Positions 1 through 7,986 of a DNA stretch of 64,000 bases are shown in pieces. The stretch comes from GCA-002727735 sp038134525. GTDB taxonomy: Bacteria > Bacteroidota > Bacteroidia > Flavobacteriales_D > Parvicellaceae. The stretch's first letter is position 1. Every line of letters begins with the position of its first letter. The notes beneath the pieces are model-generated. The model had not been told where the DNA came from, searched no databases, and saw only the letters and a program-made list of their open reading frames with translations. Location: contig JAYPVI010000001.1 in the NCBI GenBank assembly GCA_038134525.1, positions 62,001 through 126,000 on the forward strand. Reading direction: 5' to 3'. Made by a program: the position numbers and the translations under genes.

Positions 1-571
1 TGCTAATCCACTTGTTAAAGTTACGATCGTACCTAGAGGCAGAAGTCTTGGAGCAGCATGGTATTTACCGGAAGAAAGATCATTGAATACTACTGAACAA
101 ATATTAGATGAAATGTGTGCGGCTCTAGGTGGTAGAGCGGCTGAATATATCATTTTTAACAAAATATCTACAGGTGCATTAAGTGATCTAGAAAAAGTAA
201 CCAAACAAGCTATGGCAATGGTAACCATCTATGGACTTGACGAAAAAATTGGAAATATTTCTTATTATGATTCGCAAAATCAAGGTTATGGATTTACTAA
301 ACCTTATTCTGAAGAAACTGCCAAAATCATTGATCAAGAAATTAAGAAAATCATAGATGGTCAATATGAGAGAGCTAAAGCAATTCTTAAAAAACATGAA
401 GATAAATTGCACCAATTGGCCAATAAACTACTTGAAACTGAGGTGATTTTTAAAGAGGATCTAGAAATCATTTTTGGTAAAAGACCGTTCGATAAAGAAG
501 TTGTAAAAAAAGAAGAGAAAGCAAAGAAAACTGAAGATGACACAAAAACCTCTTCTAAAAAATCGGCTTAA
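1..571 (+). CDS. ftsH: ATP-dependent zinc metalloprotease FtsH, C-terminal part (5' end outside window)
   Basis: The open frame runs from the window edge, so only about the last 189 residues are present. They match the end of the M41 peptidase domain of FtsH: the segment VTIVPRGRSLGAAWYLPEER followed by EMCAALGGRAAEYIIF and an SDLEKVTKQAMAMV helix is typical of the family. The AAA ATPase module and the HExxH zinc site would lie upstream of the window. The protein ends in a long Lys/Glu-rich tail (KKEEKAKKTEDD), usual in Bacteroidota FtsH. FtsH is a membrane-anchored hexameric protease for quality control of membrane proteins. A TTG at 83 is inside the gene and is not the start. cdsA follows closely on the same strand. 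Confidence 0.95.
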   Translation, partial: ANPLVKVTIVPRGRSLGAAWYLPEERSLNTTEQILDEMCAALGGRAAEYIIFNKISTGALSDLEKVTKQAMAMVTIYGLDEKIGNISYYDSQNQGYGFTKPYSEETAKIIDQEIKKIIDGQYERAKAILKKHEDKLHQLANKLLETEVIFKEDLEIIFGKRPFDKEVVKKEEKAKKTEDDTKTSSKKSA

Positions 572-600
572 CTCTTTTCTGATCATTTTTGATATCACCC

Positions 601-1254
601 ATGAATGAATTACTGAAAAGAGGTTTTTTTGGTGCAATCTACGTTGTCATCATGTGGTTCGGAACAGCATACTCAGAAAAAACATTTCAAATCTTATTTA
701 TCACTCTTGGATTATGGTCAACGTACGAAATGTGGAAGCTAAGAAAAGGAAAAACTAAACTGTTAGCACTCATAATTGTAATCATTCCTTTTTTCACTAT
801 ACAATTTTTTGGCATGACAGATTCAAATTACCCAGAAATGCCATTTAATCCATCTGTTGTCCTTTTAATGTTTTTACTTACCTGGACGTTTGATTCTTTT
901 GCTTATTTAGTGGGAAAAAAATGGGGGGAAACAAAGATTTTACCTTCGATTTCACCTAAAAAATCATGGGAAGGATTTATTGGAGGCTATGTGTTTTGCC
1001 TATTGGCTAGTGGTTTATTATATTTTATTTTTGAAGACCATTTTAATCCTATTTCTTCTTTATCATATTTACTCATCACTTTAGTTTTACCATTCTCCGC
1101 AACAACAGGAGATTTTATTGAGTCCTATTACAAAAGACAAGCTGGAGTTAAGGATTCAGGAAAAATTATGCCAGGCCATGGTGGGATTTTAGACAGAATG
1201 GACGCATTTCTAATCACAATTCCCGTAATTTACATCATATTAAATTTAACCTAA
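601..1254 (+). CDS. cdsA: Phosphatidate cytidylyltransferase (CDP-diglyceride synthase)
   Basis: This makes CDP-diacylglycerol from phosphatidate and CTP, the branch point for membrane phospholipids. It is a multi-pass membrane protein of 217 residues, rather short for the family. The CDP-diglyceride synthetase signature is complete near the C-terminus: YKRQAGVKDSGKIMPGHGG followed by ILDRMD, with the conserved Lys-Asp and His-Gly-Gly. The frame is open from a TTG at 589, but the ATG at 601 (MNELLKRGFF) fits the usual N-terminus better. It overlaps psd by one base (ATGA-type junction), so the two are probably translationally coupled. Confidence 0.93.
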   Translation: MNELLKRGFFGAIYVVIMWFGTAYSEKTFQILFITLGLWSTYEMWKLRKGKTKLLALIIVIIPFFTIQFFGMTDSNYPEMPFNPSVVLLMFLLTWTFDSFAYLVGKKWGETKILPSISPKKSWEGFIGGYVFCLLASGLLYFIFEDHFNPISSLSYLLITLVLPFSATTGDFIESYYKRQAGVKDSGKIMPGHGGILDRMDAFLITIPVIYIILNLT

Positions 1255-1907
1255 TGAAAATACACAGAGAGGGATACGCAACCATAGTAATAGTCCTCAT
1301 ATTTTTAACCTTGATTAATGGCTTAGCCTATTATTTCAATCCTATTTGGATAGTCAACTTGATCATCTCCATTCTATCAATTGTATTTTTTTATTTAATT
1401 CTTCACTTTTTCAGAAATCCAGATAGGAAAATTATACTAAATGACAATCATATTTTAGCACCTAGTGATGGGAAATTAGTAGTCATAGAAAATGTTTTTG
1501 AAGAGGAATATCTGAAAGAAGAATGCACCCAACTTAGTATATTCATGTCTCCGCTTAATGTACATAAACAATGGTACCCGACAAATGGTAAGGTCATTTA
1601 TAGTAAGTACCATCCCGGAAAATATCTAGTAGCATGGAACCCCAAATCAAGTACCGAAAATGAAAGGACGACCATAGTTATTCAGTCAAACACAAATCAT
1701 CAAATTTTATATAGACAAATAGCTGGTGCAGTTGCGCGAAGAATATGCAATTATGCAAAACCAGACAATTTAGTTAATCAGACCCAAGAAGCAGGATTTA
1801 TTAAGTTCGGTTCTCGAATAGATGTTTTGATTCCCAAAAGTGCAGAAATTAAAGTAAAACTAAATGACACCATTATTGGAGGTGAAACTATACTGGCTTT
1901 TATCTGA
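1254..1907 (+). CDS. psd: Phosphatidylserine decarboxylase proenzyme, short form
   Basis: The product decarboxylates phosphatidylserine to phosphatidylethanolamine. It is a self-cleaving enzyme whose new N-terminal serine becomes the pyruvoyl cofactor. The 217-residue protein has two N-terminal membrane segments (about residues 10-30 and 33-52), the conserved FFRNPDR stretch, the SPLNVHKQW motif and the processing site FGSR (Ser187) near the end. This is the layout of short, archaeal-type Psd rather than the LGST form of E. coli. It lies directly after cdsA; phosphatidylserine synthase is not in the window. Confidence 0.92.
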   Translation: MKIHREGYATIVIVLIFLTLINGLAYYFNPIWIVNLIISILSIVFFYLILHFFRNPDRKIILNDNHILAPSDGKLVVIENVFEEEYLKEECTQLSIFMSPLNVHKQWYPTNGKVIYSKYHPGKYLVAWNPKSSTENERTTIVIQSNTNHQILYRQIAGAVARRICNYAKPDNLVNQTQEAGFIKFGSRIDVLIPKSAEIKVKLNDTIIGGETILAFI

Positions 1908-1995
1908 TTTTGTTTAACTAAATCGAAACTATTTTAGAACGAGCGCGTATTTATTAACATTTTTTATATTTTTAAACACATAATAGATAACGGAT

Positions 1996-2220
1996 ATGAA
2001 AAAATTATTATTGGCATTTTCTTTGATAGCAATATTTGGGGTCGGAATAACTGCTGCTAGCTTTACATTGCCTGACAACACTGACTCAACAATGGTTGAA
2101 TTAAAGGAAGGTGATGATAAAAAGAAGAAAAAAGATAAAAAGAAAAAAACCAAATCAGATTGTTGCAAACCTGAAGCTAAAGGGAAATCCTGCTGCAAAA
2201 AACCAGCAACAGAATCCTAA
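1996..2220 (+). CDS. Small secreted Lys-rich, double-Cys protein of unknown function
   Basis: I do not recognise a characterised family. The 74-residue product starts with a clear Sec signal peptide (MKKLLLAFSLIAIFGVGITA). Then come a short acidic part, a run of about a dozen lysines broken by Asp/Thr, and two CC pairs (DCCKPEAKGKSCCKK). The paired cysteines on a basic stalk could bind metal or form disulfides in the periplasm; that is inference. The start ATG is well supported by the signal peptide. The gene ends one base before the convergent 3-hydroxyacyl-CoA dehydrogenase gene. Confidence 0.7.
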   Translation: MKKLLLAFSLIAIFGVGITAASFTLPDNTDSTMVELKEGDDKKKKKDKKKKTKSDCCKPEAKGKSCCKKPATES

Positions 2221-2221
2221 T

Positions 2222-3370
2222 CTAAATTGCCCATTTTCTTATCAGGGGTGAACATCGATAACGATCCTCATGATATTTGTTATATAGAGCGTCTAATTTC
2301 TTTTCACACCAATCGAAACCTAACTCTCTACCCCAACTAATTAATCCTTTGGGATAATTAACTCCTTTTGTCATGGCCAATTCAATATCTTGCTCAGATG
2401 CAATTTGTAAATAAAGGGCATCTACCGCTTCGTTGATAAGCATTACTAGTATACGTTCAAAAATATCTTTAGCCTTAGCATTTTCTACTTTTTCCACTTT
2501 AACTGCATCATCATTATAATGGTAATAGCCCCTACCCGATTTTCTACCCAGCCAACCTGCCTCAGCATATTTTTTTTGAGTGAATGAAGGTTTGTATCTA
2601 GGGTCAAAATAAAACGCCTCAAAAACCGATTTAGTTACAGCATAATTCACATCATTACCAATGAAATCCATTAATTCAAATGGACCCATTTTAAAACCGC
2701 CTTCTTTTTTAAGTGACTCATCGATTGTGTGAAAGTTAGCTATACCTTCTTCATAAATTCTTAGCGCTTCTCCATAAAAAGGTCTTGCAATTCGATTAAC
2801 AATAAAGCCGGGTGTGTCTTTGGCTAAAACAGGTGTTTTTCTCCAATCATTTAACATTGAAAATACGCTTTCAACAACAGTAGAATCGGTCTGTAAAGCT
2901 GGTATAACCTCTACTAAGGGCATCAAAGGTGCTGGATTGAAAAAATGTACTCCAATAAAATGACTTGGGTGAGCTGATGATGAAGCCAAGTTAGTTACTG
3001 ACAGTGAAGAGGTATTTGTTGCCAGAATACAATCATCAGGCGTTAGCTGTGCCAATGATTTAAATAGAGTTTTTTTTATTTCAATATCCTCTATTATGGC
3101 TTCAATTACAAAATCAGCATTATTGAATTGACTCAGTTGATCTACTACCGTTATAGAATCTTTAGCTTGTGCCTTAGTTTGTTCTGTAATTCGCCCCTTT
3201 TCGACTAATCGATTTAAAATAGTATCTAACTTATTCAAAGCTTTATTTACTGCAGACTTATTTTGATCATAAATAAAAACCTCATAACCAGCCATAGCTG
3301 CCACTTGTGCAATTCCTGTACCCATAGATCCAGCACCAACAACTCCTATTTTTTCAATTTTCTTCATCAT
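2222..3370 (-). CDS. 3-hydroxyacyl-CoA dehydrogenase (PaaH/3-hydroxybutyryl-CoA dehydrogenase type)
   Basis: This NAD-dependent enzyme oxidises 3-hydroxyacyl-CoA to 3-ketoacyl-CoA in fatty acid or aromatic acid degradation. The Rossmann motif GAGSMGTGIAQ is at residues 12-22. The substrate and catalytic segment HFFNPAPLMPLVEVI follows, and KDTPGFIVNRI starts the C-terminal domain. At 382 residues it carries a second C-terminal 3HCDH repeat (KGVNYPKGLISWG), as in PaaH-type proteins rather than the 280-residue Hbd type. No thiolase or enoyl-CoA hydratase adjoins it, so the exact substrate is unknown. Confidence 0.9.
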   Translation of the reverse strand: MMKKIEKIGVVGAGSMGTGIAQVAAMAGYEVFIYDQNKSAVNKALNKLDTILNRLVEKGRITEQTKAQAKDSITVVDQLSQFNNADFVIEAIIEDIEIKKTLFKSLAQLTPDDCILATNTSSLSVTNLASSSAHPSHFIGVHFFNPAPLMPLVEVIPALQTDSTVVESVFSMLNDWRKTPVLAKDTPGFIVNRIARPFYGEALRIYEEGIANFHTIDESLKKEGGFKMGPFELMDFIGNDVNYAVTKSVFEAFYFDPRYKPSFTQKKYAEAGWLGRKSGRGYYHYNDDAVKVEKVENAKAKDIFERILVMLINEAVDALYLQIASEQDIELAMTKGVNYPKGLISWGRELGFDWCEKKLDALYNKYHEDRYRCSPLIRKWAI

Positions 3371-3381
3371 AGTAATTGATT

Positions 3382-4602
3382 TTATTCTTCAAAATCCGCA
3401 TATATCAAATATTTTTTTCTGCTTTTTTTGAACATGTCTAACTCATTTTGATACGTTTCTCTTATCTGTTTAGCATTAGCTCCTCCCTTAATCAAATTCA
3501 TTAACTTGTCCGATCCGGCAAGCAAATTAAAAAAGTTATTTTTATTAAAGAATGTGGGATCATCATTAAATGAATGATAAGCATTTATTAACCAATTAAA
3601 ATTCAACTCTTGCATTTTAAATAAAGAATCTTCAGAGAAATCAGTGAGTTTTTCACCATAACAAATCTGACCTTGATGCTTCGGGTGTTTTGCACCAAAC
3701 GTAGGATTAGGTGTGAATTGAAAAGATAAGTTTTTCATGTAAGGTGATCCGAAAATTTGAAATGGAAGATCAGTTCCTCTACCAACACTTACATTAGTGC
3801 CTTCAAAAAAGCAAAGTGAAGGATAAAGGTAAACACTTTTCATATTTGGTAAATTTGGTGAAGGTGGAACAGGAAGTTTGTATGGTGTATTGTGATCGTA
3901 ATTTTTACATGGGATAATTTCTAATATACATTGAAGTTCATTTCCAAGCCATCCTTCTCCGTTTATCATTTTTGCATATTCAGCAATAGTTAATCCATGT
4001 ACTACCGGTATTGGGTGCATACCAACAAAAGATTGATATTTTAAATCAAGTACGGGTCCATCAACATAATGTCCATTGGGGTTTGGTCTGTCCATAATAA
4101 CAAGTGGAATTCCATTTTCTGCACAGGCCTCCATTACATAGTGCAATGTACTAATGTAAGTGTAAAACCTAGCACCAACATCTTGCAGGTCAAATACCAT
4201 AGCATCTACATCTTTAAGAAGCTCTTTACTTGGCTTTTGTTTTGATTTACCATAAAGAGAATATATTGGTAAACCCGTTTGGAGATCAAATTCATCTTTT
4301 ACTTTTTCACCTGCATCATTATTACCCCTAAACCCATGTTCTGGTGAAAATACTTTAAGAACATTTACCCCTTCATTTAATAAGACATCAACCAAATGAT
4401 CAGTTTTAACCAATGAAGTTTGGTTCGCTACCAATGCTATATTTTTATTTTTTAATAATGGTAGATATTCTCCTAATCTTTCCGCTCCAGTAACTATCCT
4501 GTTTTGTTGACCAATAAATGTGAAAGAATAAAGTACTAAAATTAACAAGCATAATTTTTTATGATGAATAAAATGACCATGTTTGTAATTCACTAACTTC
4601 AT
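3382..4602 (-). CDS. namZ: Exo-beta-N-acetylmuramidase NamZ-like (DUF1343, GH171)
   Basis: The protein belongs to the former DUF1343 family, now known as NamZ/GH171, which releases terminal MurNAc from peptidoglycan fragments. The recognisable core includes ALVANQTSLV, VFSPEHGFRGNNDAGE, VFDLQDVGARFYTYISTL, VIMDRPNPNGHYVDG and FEGTNVSVGRGTDLPFQ. I start at the ATG at 4602 because it gives a signal-anchor (KLCLLILVLYSFTFI) and a 406-residue protein of normal family length. The longer open frame to 4740 would run into the divergent permease gene and adds no homologous sequence. Export suggests action on cell-wall fragments in the periplasm. Confidence 0.88.
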   Translation of the reverse strand: MKLVNYKHGHFIHHKKLCLLILVLYSFTFIGQQNRIVTGAERLGEYLPLLKNKNIALVANQTSLVKTDHLVDVLLNEGVNVLKVFSPEHGFRGNNDAGEKVKDEFDLQTGLPIYSLYGKSKQKPSKELLKDVDAMVFDLQDVGARFYTYISTLHYVMEACAENGIPLVIMDRPNPNGHYVDGPVLDLKYQSFVGMHPIPVVHGLTIAEYAKMINGEGWLGNELQCILEIIPCKNYDHNTPYKLPVPPSPNLPNMKSVYLYPSLCFFEGTNVSVGRGTDLPFQIFGSPYMKNLSFQFTPNPTFGAKHPKHQGQICYGEKLTDFSEDSLFKMQELNFNWLINAYHSFNDDPTFFNKNNFFNLLAGSDKLMNLIKGGANAKQIRETYQNELDMFKKSRKKYLIYADFEE

Positions 4603-4621
4603 TTTGCAAATTAAATAAAAA

Positions 4622-6142
4622 TTGAACGTTGAATTCTTTATAGCAAAAAGAATGCTTAAAAACAAAAAGCATTCCAAAAGCTTTTCCGGTACTATTGTAT
4701 TAATTTCATTGATTGGAATCATGTTAGGTATCTGCGTCATGATATTAACTCTTAGTGTAGCTGTTGGTTTCCAAACTGAAATTAAGAATAAGTTAATGAG
4801 CTTCGGGAGTCATATCCAAGTTGAATCACTTTATTTAAATAACAATAATGAAACAAGTCCAATAATCACAATACAACATAATCTTGACTCACTCTCAAAT
4901 AATGATGACATTGATGGAATCTATCCTTATGTACTTAAATCCTCCATCATTCAACATATTAATGACAATGATGAAAGTGAAATTTCGGGTATTTTATTTA
5001 AAGGGATTACTAAAAATAATTTAGATTTTCTAAATCAATATTTAATCCAAGGAGTCATTCCTAAATTTGAAACTGAAAATGATTCCATAATTCTTTCTAA
5101 AAACACCGCCAAAAACTTAAATGCATCAATTGGAGATAAGATAAGTGCATTCTTTATTATTAATGGTAATCCAAAACAACGAAATTATTTTCTAAGTGGA
5201 ATTTATGAAACTGGTCTTGATAAAATTGATAATCAATTTGGATTCATCGATATCAAAAATTTAACTAAACTAAATAAATGGGGATTGACCATAAAATCAA
5301 AAGCCTTATTTACTAATGATACCACATTAGAAATTAATTGTTTTACTAAGTCAAATGAAGGTAAAATATTATATGAATTAGAAAAATCAAAAATCTCTCC
5401 ACAATCTACTTATCAGTTAATCGTTAAAAAAGACACCCTAATACAACTTATTGCATATGAAGTGGATCAATTAGAATCAAGTAATGTGATTAGTATTCCT
5501 GACACGCTCTACATGAATGTGAAATTCAAAGACAAAGAGGTTGGATACCTAAATACAGAAGGAAGTGGGAAATATTATGCAGGTGGTTATGAAATCATGT
5601 TAACAGACGTAGATAATGACAAAACCACACTTAAAAACCTGAAATCATATTTTGGACCAGAATATTTAACGGTCTCATTAGAAAAACGTTTTGAAGATCT
5701 ATTTTCTTGGCTAAATCTAATATATCAAAATGTCTACATCATTATTATCTTAATGATAGCCGTAGCGATTGTTAATATGTCAACAGCACTTCTTGTTCTT
5801 ATTGTTGAGAAAACAAAAATGATCGGTATTTTGAAATCTATTGGGATTTCCAATAAATCACTAATTAGCGTATTTGTTATACATGGTGGCCTCCTACTAT
5901 CAATTGGATTTCTAGCTGGAAATCTAATCGCATTTGGCATTATGTTTTTGCAAAATAAATATCAATTTTTAACCCTGCCTAAGGAAAACTATTATCTTGA
6001 TGCTGTACCTATGCATTACCCTACAAGTCAGTTTATTATTATTAATGGAATTGCTTTTTTAATTTGCTTTACAGCCTTAATACTACCATCGTTATTGAGT
6101 AGCAAAATTTCACCAGTAAAGGCTATCAATTCAGAGATTTAA
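4622..6142 (+). CDS. ABC transporter permease, LolC/LolE-like (FtsX fold)
   Basis: The 506-residue protein has the layout of lipoprotein-releasing permeases: one membrane segment near the N-terminus (about residues 25-48), a long periplasmic domain, and three C-terminal membrane segments with the FtsX-type loop VEKTKMIGILKSIGISNKS. The family N-terminus (NVEFFIAKRML) is present only if translation starts at the TTG at 4622, so I use that codon although an ATG lies ten codons further in. Bacteroidota usually have one such permease acting as a homodimer with a LolD-type ATPase. No ATPase gene is adjacent. Its 3' end overlaps the convergent aminotransferase gene by four bases. Confidence 0.85.
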   Translation: MNVEFFIAKRMLKNKKHSKSFSGTIVLISLIGIMLGICVMILTLSVAVGFQTEIKNKLMSFGSHIQVESLYLNNNNETSPIITIQHNLDSLSNNDDIDGIYPYVLKSSIIQHINDNDESEISGILFKGITKNNLDFLNQYLIQGVIPKFETENDSIILSKNTAKNLNASIGDKISAFFIINGNPKQRNYFLSGIYETGLDKIDNQFGFIDIKNLTKLNKWGLTIKSKALFTNDTTLEINCFTKSNEGKILYELEKSKISPQSTYQLIVKKDTLIQLIAYEVDQLESSNVISIPDTLYMNVKFKDKEVGYLNTEGSGKYYAGGYEIMLTDVDNDKTTLKNLKSYFGPEYLTVSLEKRFEDLFSWLNLIYQNVYIIIILMIAVAIVNMSTALLVLIVEKTKMIGILKSIGISNKSLISVFVIHGGLLLSIGFLAGNLIAFGIMFLQNKYQFLTLPKENYYLDAVPMHYPTSQFIIINGIAFLICFTALILPSLLSSKISPVKAINSEI

Positions 6143-7347
6143 TTCAATCTTGAAATGGCAATTTTAATTCGATTTACAGCCTCTATTAATTGATCCATTG
6201 AAGCTGCATAGGATATCCTAATGCAATTTGGAGACCCGAAAGCATTACCGGTAACTAATGCTACTTTAGCCTCTTCAAGTAAAAATAGGCAAAGATCATC
6301 AGCATTATGAATTGTTTTTCCATTGAATTGTTTCCCAAAGAATTGACTGATATCGGGAAATAAATAAAAAGCTCCATTTGGTTCATTAATCTTAATACCT
6401 TCTATATTTCTTAACTCGTTAAGCATGAAATTTCTTCTTTCTAAAAAGGCTTCCTTCATTGGTAGAACCACCTTAGGGTCTTCACTTAAAGCAGCAAGTG
6501 CAGCACGTTGTGAAATACTAGAAGCTCCAGAAGTGAATTGACCTTGAATCTTAGTACATGCCTTTGCAATCCATTCTGGTGCACCTATATATCCTAATCT
6601 CCAACCAGTCATCGCAAATGATTTAGAAACTCCATTTACCGTAACAACTTGTTCGTACATATCTTCAAAAGCAGCCATCGAAAAATAAGAATCTGTAAAG
6701 TTGATATGCTCGTAAATTTCATCACTTACTACAATAACTGACTTATGTTGAACGAGAACATCTGCAAGACTTCTTAATTCATCTTTTGAATAAACACTAC
6801 CTGATGGATTACAAGGTGAGCTGTAAATCATCAATTTTGTCTTGTCACTTATAGCCTTTTCCAGCTGTTTAGCTGTGATTTTAAAGTCATTTTCTATAGT
6901 AGTATTAATAACAATAGGGACAGCTCCTGCCATTTTAAAAATCTCTTCATAGCTTACCCAGTACGGTGCTGGGATGATTACCTCATCTCCTGGATTTATA
7001 AGACTTAATGCAACATTAGCAATGGATTGCTTTGCACCTGTAGAAACTACAATCTGATTTAAATTATAAGCTATATTATTATCTCTTTTAAATTTTTCAC
7101 ATATGGCCGTTCTAAGATCTTCATAGCCATTAACCGCCATGTACTTTGAATAATTCTGATCTATACCCTTTTTAGCTGCATTTTTAATGAAATCAGGGGT
7201 GTTAAAATCAGGCTCTCCTAAACTTAAACTTATTACATCTATACCTTTAGCCTTTAATTCCCTACTTTTCCTTGCCATAGCAATAGTAGCTGATTCAGAT
7301 AAGTTATTAACTCTATCTGAAAGAAGATTATTTGGTGTTTTTTCCAT
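6139..7347 (-). CDS. Pyridoxal-phosphate aminotransferase, class I (aspartate aminotransferase type)
   Basis: The 402-residue enzyme transfers amino groups between amino acids and 2-oxo acids, most likely aspartate and 2-oxoglutarate. Visible landmarks are SLGEPDFNTP near residue 44, PAPYWVSY at 127-134, SSPCNPSG at 176-183, SDEIYEH at 208-214 and the cofactor lysine in SKSFAMTGWRLGY (Lys242). These match the Ib subgroup of aspartate aminotransferases. An exact TAnnTTTG promoter element ends four bases before the ATG, which would make the transcript nearly leaderless. Confidence 0.9.
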   Translation of the reverse strand: MEKTPNNLLSDRVNNLSESATIAMARKSRELKAKGIDVISLSLGEPDFNTPDFIKNAAKKGIDQNYSKYMAVNGYEDLRTAICEKFKRDNNIAYNLNQIVVSTGAKQSIANVALSLINPGDEVIIPAPYWVSYEEIFKMAGAVPIVINTTIENDFKITAKQLEKAISDKTKLMIYSSPCNPSGSVYSKDELRSLADVLVQHKSVIVVSDEIYEHINFTDSYFSMAAFEDMYEQVVTVNGVSKSFAMTGWRLGYIGAPEWIAKACTKIQGQFTSGASSISQRAALAALSEDPKVVLPMKEAFLERRNFMLNELRNIEGIKINEPNGAFYLFPDISQFFGKQFNGKTIHNADDLCLFLLEEAKVALVTGNAFGSPNCIRISYAASMDQLIEAVNRIKIAISRLN

Positions 7348-7351
7348 GCCG

Positions 7352-7359
7352 CAAAATTA
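7352..7359 (-). promoter_or_regulatory. Candidate -7 promoter element of the aminotransferase gene
   Basis: Read on the minus strand the sequence is TAATTTTG, an exact match to the Bacteroidota -7 consensus TAnnTTTG. It is followed by CGGC and then the ATG, so transcription would begin at or within a few bases of the start codon. No clear -33 TTTG is seen at the usual distance. Confidence 0.4.
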
Positions 7360-7463
7360 ATTATTTGCTTTTCTTAATTATGTTTTTGATGAAAAGAAAT
7401 AAACAGATTTTTCACTTTTGTAACATATGATCGATAAATTCGTTTTTATATTAAAAGCATAAA

Positions 7464-7982
7464 ATGAAAGATACTATTATATTACTCATTCCCCTAGCTG
7501 GGATGTTATTGCTTACTTACCTATTACTTCAGCATTTCTTTAATAAACAACTAAAAGAAAATGAAAAGGAACTTATCAACCAAAAAGCAAAAACATATCT
7601 TCCATTGAAAATTCAAGCGTATGAAAGAGCTATACTATTTCTTGAAAGAATTGATCCCAATAATTTAATCATTAGGATTCATAAACCATCGATGAATGCG
7701 GCTAATTTACATCTTGAAATTTTAAAGCAAGTTAGGGAAGAATACAATCACAATATGTCGCAACAAATCTACATTAGTCCAAAATCTTGGGCTGAATTGA
7801 TTAAGGGAAAAGAAGAAACAATTCAAATAGCTAACACGGCACTAGGGCAATTAAAAAATGATGCTAATGCAATAGAGCTAAGTACAAAAATTTTTGAAAT
7901 CATAGGTAAACTTCCTCACAATCCCGCAGCTAATGCAAGAAAATTAATCATTAATGAGTTCCAAAGAACCGTTTTGAAGTAG
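7464..7982 (+). CDS. Conserved membrane-anchored protein of unknown function (DUF7935-like)
   Basis: The 172-residue protein has one N-terminal membrane segment (about residues 4-24) followed by a charged, mostly helical cytoplasmic domain. The segment KIQAYERAILFLERIDPNNLIIR and the C-terminal PAANARKLIINEFQ are conserved in a Bacteroidota-specific family of unknown role, to my recollection DUF7935. I see no catalytic motif. It is a single-gene unit: divergent from the aminotransferase (116-bp spacer) and convergent with the S46 peptidase gene four bases away. Confidence 0.7.
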   Translation: MKDTIILLIPLAGMLLLTYLLLQHFFNKQLKENEKELINQKAKTYLPLKIQAYERAILFLERIDPNNLIIRIHKPSMNAANLHLEILKQVREEYNHNMSQQIYISPKSWAELIKGKEETIQIANTALGQLKNDANAIELSTKIFEIIGKLPHNPAANARKLIINEFQRTVLK

Positions 7983-7986
7983 GCGT

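Noticed and set aside
188..543. Open frames antisense to ftsH
   Set aside because: They lie within the conserved and Lys/Glu-rich ftsH coding sequence; reverse translation of such codons yields hydrophobic or Ser/Phe-rich phantom proteins.
2100..2160. Possible frameshift in the lysine-rich run of the small exported protein
   Set aside because: The A-rich tract could hide an indel, but the frame continues into regularly spaced cysteines and a stop right before the next gene, so the sequence appears sound.
4603..4740. N-terminal extension of NamZ to 4740
   Set aside because: It would overlap the permease gene and precede the signal peptide; family similarity begins after the ATG at 4602.
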